A stretch of 5,019 bases of DNA. It comes from an uncultured Prochlorococcus sp. GTDB lineage: Bacteria; Cyanobacteriota; Cyanobacteriia; PCC-6307; Cyanobiaceae. The number at the start of each line of letters is the position of its first letter. Within the stretch, counting starts at the first letter, position 1. This document shows positions 1 to 5,019 of the stretch, piece by piece. A program made the translations under genes and the position numbers. The stretch spans positions 1 through 5,019 of the forward strand of contig CAJWIZ010000059.1 of assembly GCA_913041805.1 (NCBI GenBank), written 5' to 3'. A model generated the notes under the pieces. It was not told the DNA's origin. It saw nothing but the letters and a program-made list of their open reading frames with translations, and made no database searches.

Positions 1-2010
<2,010 letters not shown>

Positions 2011-2030
2011 TCGTGTCAATAACTTTTGCA

Positions 2031-2345
2031 ATGCGTTGGAGCTGGGTTTTAGGAATAGCTCTTTTCTTTCCAGTAGCTCTTCCTGCAGGAGGAGGTCAGA
2101 GGTTGCAGCCAGAAGTTTGTCGTCCAAAGGACTCGACTCCTTTTTTTGCAGGTTATTGTTGTCATTTGCTAGCTACACCATTTGCATTTGCTCCCAGATT
2201 GCGAACTCTTGCAATAGGAACACCAATAAGGGTCTTGAGAAGTTGGCATGCACCTAATGGAGAAGAATGGTTGCAAGTGCAAATTTCTACAAATCACATT
2301 ATTCAATCATCTAATGTTGTGAACCGTGGATGGATAAATGTATGA
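2031..2345 (+). CDS. Small exported SH3-like (SH3b) domain protein
   Basis: I do not recognise a named family for this gene. From ATG 2031 the product has 104 residues. Residues 1-19 look like a signal peptide: a short basic start (R2), a hydrophobic stretch from W5 to L17, and an A-x-A-like end at ALPA-GG, predicting cleavage after A19. The mature part has three cysteines (C30, C43, C44), which could form a disulfide outside the cytoplasm. Residues about 48-104 follow the pattern of a bacterial SH3b domain: a hydrophobic turn, then LAIGTPIRVLRSW, a Gly-Glu-Glu-Trp turn (E79, W80), LQVQI, and a closing RGWINV. SH3b domains usually bind cell-wall or other extracytoplasmic ligands; a role here is inference. 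An upstream in-frame GTG at 2013, only 2 bases after the gyrB stop, would give 110 residues. I prefer ATG 2031 because it gives the cleaner signal peptide. The 3' end overlaps crcB1 by 8 bases. Confidence 0.7.
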   Translation: MRWSWVLGIALFFPVALPAGGGQRLQPEVCRPKDSTPFFAGYCCHLLATPFAFAPRLRTLAIGTPIRVLRSWHAPNGEEWLQVQISTNHIIQSSNVVNRGWINV

Positions 2346-2730
2346 ATCAATAGAAGAGTTTCAACCTTTTGTTTTGATTGGGGCTGGTGCAATATTAGGT
2401 TCTTGGCTGAGAGTTTATATGACTAGATATTTTCTCTTTTTCTTTTCTGCCAGTTACTTTGGAACAGCCATAATAAATATTACTTCTGCTTTTATTCTGG
2501 GTTATTTTCTTGCGATTCAAAATCAAGCTGTTACTAATCATCAATCTCCATTTTTTCTTTTTGCCTGTGTTGGTTTCCTTGGAGGCCTGAGCACTTTTTC
2601 AACTTTCATAACAGATATTTTAAACAGTTTTCAGGCAAAGAAATTTAAAATCGCTTTTTTTCTGGCATTCTTTTCTATATTATTTGGATTGCTTTTAGCA
2701 TTATTAGGATTGGCATTTGGTGATGCATAG
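2338..2730 (+). CDS. crcB1: CrcB/Fluc fluoride channel, first subunit
   Basis: This is a small integral membrane protein of the CrcB (Fluc) family, dimeric channels that let fluoride leave the cell. It has 130 residues, the usual family size, with four hydrophobic segments at about 10-28, 40-60, 71-92 and 104-127. The family signatures are visible: IGAGAILGSWLR near the N-terminus (conserved R25), GT-x3-N with the pore asparagine N47, and GFLGGLSTFSTF with both F-box phenylalanines F87 and F90. The N-x-x-G motif after N47 is altered, with S50 where glycine is common. Basic residues cluster in loop 1 (R25, R30) and loop 3 (K101, K102, K104), while the N-terminus is acidic (E3, E6, E7), so both ends probably face the periplasm. 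ATG 2338 overlaps the previous stop by 8 bases, and the 3' end overlaps crcB2 by 8 bases, consistent with coupled translation. No fluoride riboswitch fits upstream. The number in the symbol is only positional. Confidence 0.92.
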   Translation: MYESIEEFQPFVLIGAGAILGSWLRVYMTRYFLFFFSASYFGTAIINITSAFILGYFLAIQNQAVTNHQSPFFLFACVGFLGGLSTFSTFITDILNSFQAKKFKIAFFLAFFSILFGLLLALLGLAFGDA

Positions 2731-3097
2731 CTGCTTTATTAAATTGAATAAGGAATATAAAAATCTAATATTGATTGCGGTAGGTGCTTTCCCTGGAGCT
2801 TTAATACGTTGGCAGGTTAATCATGATTTCTTTGTAAACCTTTTAGGTGCTGCTTTATTAGGATTTTTGATGGGTTTGTCTTGTGGCAGACACTTAAAAT
2901 TAATTCTAGGCTTTGGTTTTTGTGGAGCCCTTACTACTTTTAGTGGTTGGATTTATGATTCGGCTAAGCTCTTAAAGAGTGGGTCATTTCTTAACGCTTT
3001 TGGCTTAATTTTTTATATGCTTGGTTTTGGATTGTTAGCAGCAGTTTGTGGATTGTGGCTAGGAAAAAACTTCAAACTCCGAGGGCATCTTCAATAG
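2723..3097 (+). CDS. crcB2: CrcB/Fluc fluoride channel, second subunit
   Basis: This is the second CrcB family protein, 124 residues with four membrane segments at about 15-32, 36-54, 60-80 and 89-114. Signatures: VGAFPGALIRW (R29), FFVNLLGAALLG with pore asparagine N39 and an intact N-x-x-G, and GFCGALTTFSGW. The first F-box phenylalanine is kept (F73), but the second is replaced by W76. The loop between helices 1 and 2 is very short. Basic residues sit at the N-terminus (K7, K10, K13), in loop 2 (R56, K59) and at the C-terminus (K115, K118, R120), suggesting both ends are cytoplasmic, the reverse of the first subunit. Adjacent CrcB pairs are known in other bacteria to form antiparallel heterodimers, and the same is likely here. 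ATG 2723 was chosen; GTG 2720 adds one residue. The last 26 bases overlap the end of gpx on the other strand. Confidence 0.9.
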   Translation: MHSCFIKLNKEYKNLILIAVGAFPGALIRWQVNHDFFVNLLGAALLGFLMGLSCGRHLKLILGFGFCGALTTFSGWIYDSAKLLKSGSFLNAFGLIFYMLGFGLLAAVCGLWLGKNFKLRGHLQ

Positions 3098-3551
3098 CTA
3101 TTTTTAATTCTTCGCTATTTGGTTCGACTGCACTCTTGAAACGTTTCAAAACATTCCCTTCTTTGCTAATTAGAAATTTCTCGAAATTCCAGTCAACGTC
3201 TCCTGCGGGCTGGGCTTGATTAAGGGTTGTATAGGGCTCAGTAGTAGTTCCTTTGGCATGTACTTTTTCAAATAGCGTAAAGGTTGCTTGATAAGTCGTT
3301 GAACAAAATTTTTGGATTTCTTCAAGAGTTCCAGGCTCTTGTCCACCAAAGTCATTGCAAGGGAAACCAAGGATTTGGAAACCTTTGTTTTTGTACTTGT
3401 TTTGCAACTCTTGAAGACCACCATATTGCTTAGTGAAACCGCATCTACTTGCGACATTCACGATAAGGAGTACTTGACCTTGGTATTCCCCAAGGCTCTT
3501 TTCTACTCCATTTGCAGCTTTGACAATGACTTTGCTTACGTTCACGCTCAT
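3072..3551 (-). CDS. gpx: Glutathione peroxidase family protein (Cys type)
   Basis: This thiol peroxidase of the glutathione peroxidase family reduces hydrogen peroxide or organic hydroperoxides. It has 159 residues, normal for the bacterial monomeric form, and no signal peptide, so it is probably cytosolic. The thioredoxin-like fold shows peroxidatic C37 in NVASRCGFT (cysteine, not selenocysteine), followed by GFPCNDFGGQEPG with Q71, and WNFEKFL with W121 and N122; C37, Q71, W121 and N122 make up the family's catalytic tetrad. C83 in EIQKFC is the best candidate resolving cysteine, and C65 is a third cysteine. Many enzymes of this class use thioredoxin rather than glutathione as reductant; which applies here cannot be read from the sequence. 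The ATG at 3551 gives MSVNVSKV; no strong Shine-Dalgarno site is seen. The gene converges on crcB2 with a 26-base overlap and diverges from mgtE across 62 bases. Confidence 0.95.
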   Translation of the reverse strand: MSVNVSKVIVKAANGVEKSLGEYQGQVLLIVNVASRCGFTKQYGGLQELQNKYKNKGFQILGFPCNDFGGQEPGTLEEIQKFCSTTYQATFTLFEKVHAKGTTTEPYTTLNQAQPAGDVDWNFEKFLISKEGNVLKRFKSAVEPNSEELKIAIEDALGV

Positions 3552-3613
3552 TGACTTAAACCTGTTTCTTAATGAGCTTAGCCATAAAGTAACTATGCCC
3601 TGCTAATGCGTCG
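3552..3613. promoter_or_regulatory. Divergent gpx/mgtE intergenic region
   Basis: This 62-base spacer lies between the starts of gpx (leftward) and mgtE (rightward) and should hold at least part of both promoters. On the + strand a -35-like TTGACT lies at 3551-3556, overlapping the first base of the gpx start codon, and a -10-like TAACTA lies at 3590-3595; their spacing (33 bases) does not make one good promoter. No clear -10/-35 pair was found on the - strand. The spacer is too short for a Mg2+ M-box riboswitch, and none is recognised. Confidence 0.4.
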
Positions 3614-5019
3614 ATGAATGAGGCAAAGGGGGCATCTAACACAACTGCTTCTTTGGTTAATAGTTCTCATCCAGCAGATGTGGTGGCTGCTCAATTGGAA
3701 TCGATGTTGTCAGCAGGCAACTACGACGGAGTGAAAACTTTGCTTGAGCCGGTTCAACCGGTTGATATTGCTGAAGCGATTGGAAGGTTACCTCTAATTG
3801 TCCAAGCTTTGGCTTTTAGATTGCTTACTAAAAATGAAGCAATAGAGGTTTATGAATATTTGGATCCAATCGTGCAACAGAGTTTGCTTGACAGACTTAG
3901 GTCAAGCGAAGTGCTCGAGTTGGTTGAGGAGATGTCTCCAGATGACAGAGTGCATTTATTTGATGAGTTGCCGGCCAAGGTTGTCAGAAGATTGCTTTCT
4001 CAGTTAAGTCCTGCAGAGAGAAGAGTTACTGCTCAATTACTTGGTTATGAGACTGAAACTGCTGGGAGATTAATGACGACTGAATTTATAGATTTAAAGG
4101 AATTTCAAACTGCTGCTCAGGCATTAACAATTGTTCGACGTCAGGCTTCTTACACCGAAACGATCTATAGCCTTTATGTGACTGATCGTGAAAGGCATCT
4201 CACTGGAATTTTGTCTTTAAGGGACTTAGTGACTGCTGAGCCAGATGATTTGATTGGTGATGTAATGACTAGAGAAGTAGTTAGTGTTCGTACTGATACA
4301 GATCAAGAAGAGGTTGCTCGCGCGATTCAAAGGTATGACTTTCTTGCTTTACCTGTAGTTGACCTGGAAAAAAGGTTGGTAGGAATTGTGACTGTGGATG
4401 ATGTCATTGATGTAATTGAACAGGAAGCTACGCGTGATATCTATGCAGCTGGAGCTGTTCAGGCTGGAGATGAAGATGATTATTTCCAAAGCAATTTGTT
4501 TGTTGTGGCTCGCCGTCGAGTTGTTTGGCTTTCTGCATTGGTTTTGGCGAATGGATTAACAACACAAGTAATAGCTATGAATGATTTTGTGCTTAAACAG
4601 GTTGTTCTCTTAGCAGCTTTTATCCCTTTGCTTATTGGTACAGGTGGGAATGTTGGGGCTCAGAGTTCGACAGTTGTGATTCGAGGTTTAAGTACTCAAA
4701 GTATTCAGGCTCTAGGAATCATGAAAGCCGTTGTAAGAGAGGCTATCGCAGGAGCTTTGTTGGGTTTGTTGATGTTGGTAGTTGTGGTTCCATTTGCATG
4801 GTGGCGTGGCGAGAGCCCTTTAGTAGGAGCAGCTGTAGGAATAAGTTTGCTGGCGATAACCACTTTGGCTGCAACTGCTGGGGCTGCTCTTCCTTTGCTT
4901 TTTGACCGTATGGGTTTAGATCCAGCTTTAATGTCTGCTCCTTTTATTACAACTGCAACTGATGTAGCAGGAGTATTGATTTACCTAAGAACTGCATCTT
5001 GGCTGCTTGCACATACGAA
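3614..5019 (+). CDS. mgtE: Mg2+ transporter MgtE, cut at right edge
   Basis: This is the MgtE magnesium channel of the cytoplasmic membrane, homologous to eukaryotic SLC41. The open frame gives 468 residues without a stop before the edge. An N-terminal helical MgtE_N domain spans about 20-149 (EEMSPDDRVHLFDELP, then LGYETETAGRLM). Two CBS domains follow at about 150-270 (ILSLRDL, DVMTREVV, LVGIVTVDDVID), then a plug-helix region (EQEATRDIY). The membrane domain has five helices at about 303-322, 327-350, 377-398, 403-432 and 440-465. Pore signatures are GTGGNVGAQ (N346, Q350) and TTATDVAG with D450, equivalent to D432 of Thermus MgtE. In the family, the cytosolic domains sense Mg2+ and close the pore when it is abundant. 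D450 is followed by 18 residues, as in the 450-residue Thermus protein, so only a few codons, perhaps just a stop, are likely missing. ATG 3614 was chosen because the in-frame stop TAA 3590-3592 bounds the frame; the next ATG (3704) would cut the N-domain. Confidence 0.95.
   Translation, partial: MNEAKGASNTTASLVNSSHPADVVAAQLESMLSAGNYDGVKTLLEPVQPVDIAEAIGRLPLIVQALAFRLLTKNEAIEVYEYLDPIVQQSLLDRLRSSEVLELVEEMSPDDRVHLFDELPAKVVRRLLSQLSPAERRVTAQLLGYETETAGRLMTTEFIDLKEFQTAAQALTIVRRQASYTETIYSLYVTDRERHLTGILSLRDLVTAEPDDLIGDVMTREVVSVRTDTDQEEVARAIQRYDFLALPVVDLEKRLVGIVTVDDVIDVIEQEATRDIYAAGAVQAGDEDDYFQSNLFVVARRRVVWLSALVLANGLTTQVIAMNDFVLKQVVLLAAFIPLLIGTGGNVGAQSSTVVIRGLSTQSIQALGIMKAVVREAIAGALLGLLMLVVVVPFAWWRGESPLVGAAVGISLLAITTLAATAGAALPLLFDRMGLDPALMSAPFITTATDVAGVLIYLRTASWLLAHT

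Noticed and set aside
2036..2257. 73-codon + strand frame overlapping the SH3-like gene
   Set aside because: It is rich in serine and cysteine with no domain pattern, while the frame at 2031-2345 has a signal peptide, an SH3b-like pattern and tight junctions with its neighbours.
3093..3120. Rho-independent terminator between crcB2 and gpx
   Set aside because: The AATAGC/GCTATT stem is only 6 AT-rich base pairs with a 15-base loop and lies inside gpx coding sequence.
3170..3554. Open frames of 95 codons (-) and 80 codons (+) inside gpx
   Set aside because: Both overlap the well-supported gpx frame, which carries the whole catalytic tetrad, and neither shows a domain or plausible start context.
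3552..3613. Mg2+ M-box riboswitch ahead of mgtE
   Set aside because: The spacer is only 62 bases, well below the size of an M-box, and no matching structure is visible.

Overview
The window looks like a piece of the chromosome of a marine picocyanobacterium, most likely a low-light type Prochlorococcus or a close relative. This is an inference from the short cyanobacterial-type GyrB, the low overall GC (hand-counted 60-base samples range from about 18% to 52%), the very tight gene packing, the absence of clear Shine-Dalgarno sites, and the neighbourhood of paired CrcB, Gpx and MgtE genes. The clade is not proven by anything seen here.

Layout from left to right. Bases 1-33 are a short leader with a stop in the gyrB frame. 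A left-to-right cluster follows: gyrB (DNA gyrase subunit B, 34-2010), a small exported SH3-like protein (2031-2345), and two adjacent CrcB/Fluc fluoride channel genes (2338-2730 and 2723-3097). The gaps are 20 bases or less, and two successive junctions overlap by exactly 8 bases, so the four genes are probably cotranscribed. On the opposite strand, a Cys-type glutathione peroxidase (3551 down to 3072) runs into the end of the second crcB and overlaps it by 26 bases. A 62-base divergent spacer separates gpx from mgtE, a Mg2+ channel gene that starts at 3614 and is cut by the right edge of the window just at its expected C-terminus.

Functionally this is a housekeeping and ion-homeostasis neighbourhood: chromosome supercoiling (GyrB), fluoride export (two complementary, asymmetric CrcB subunits that probably form one heterodimeric channel), peroxide detoxification (Gpx) and magnesium uptake (MgtE). 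No mobile element, CRISPR array, RNA gene, phage gene or defence system is visible. No stretch longer than about 60 bases lacks a gene. I did not find a new biological system. The points most worth a second look are the asymmetry of the CrcB pair, its linkage to gyrB without a fluoride riboswitch, the small exported SH3-like protein, and a steep drop in GC along gyrB.
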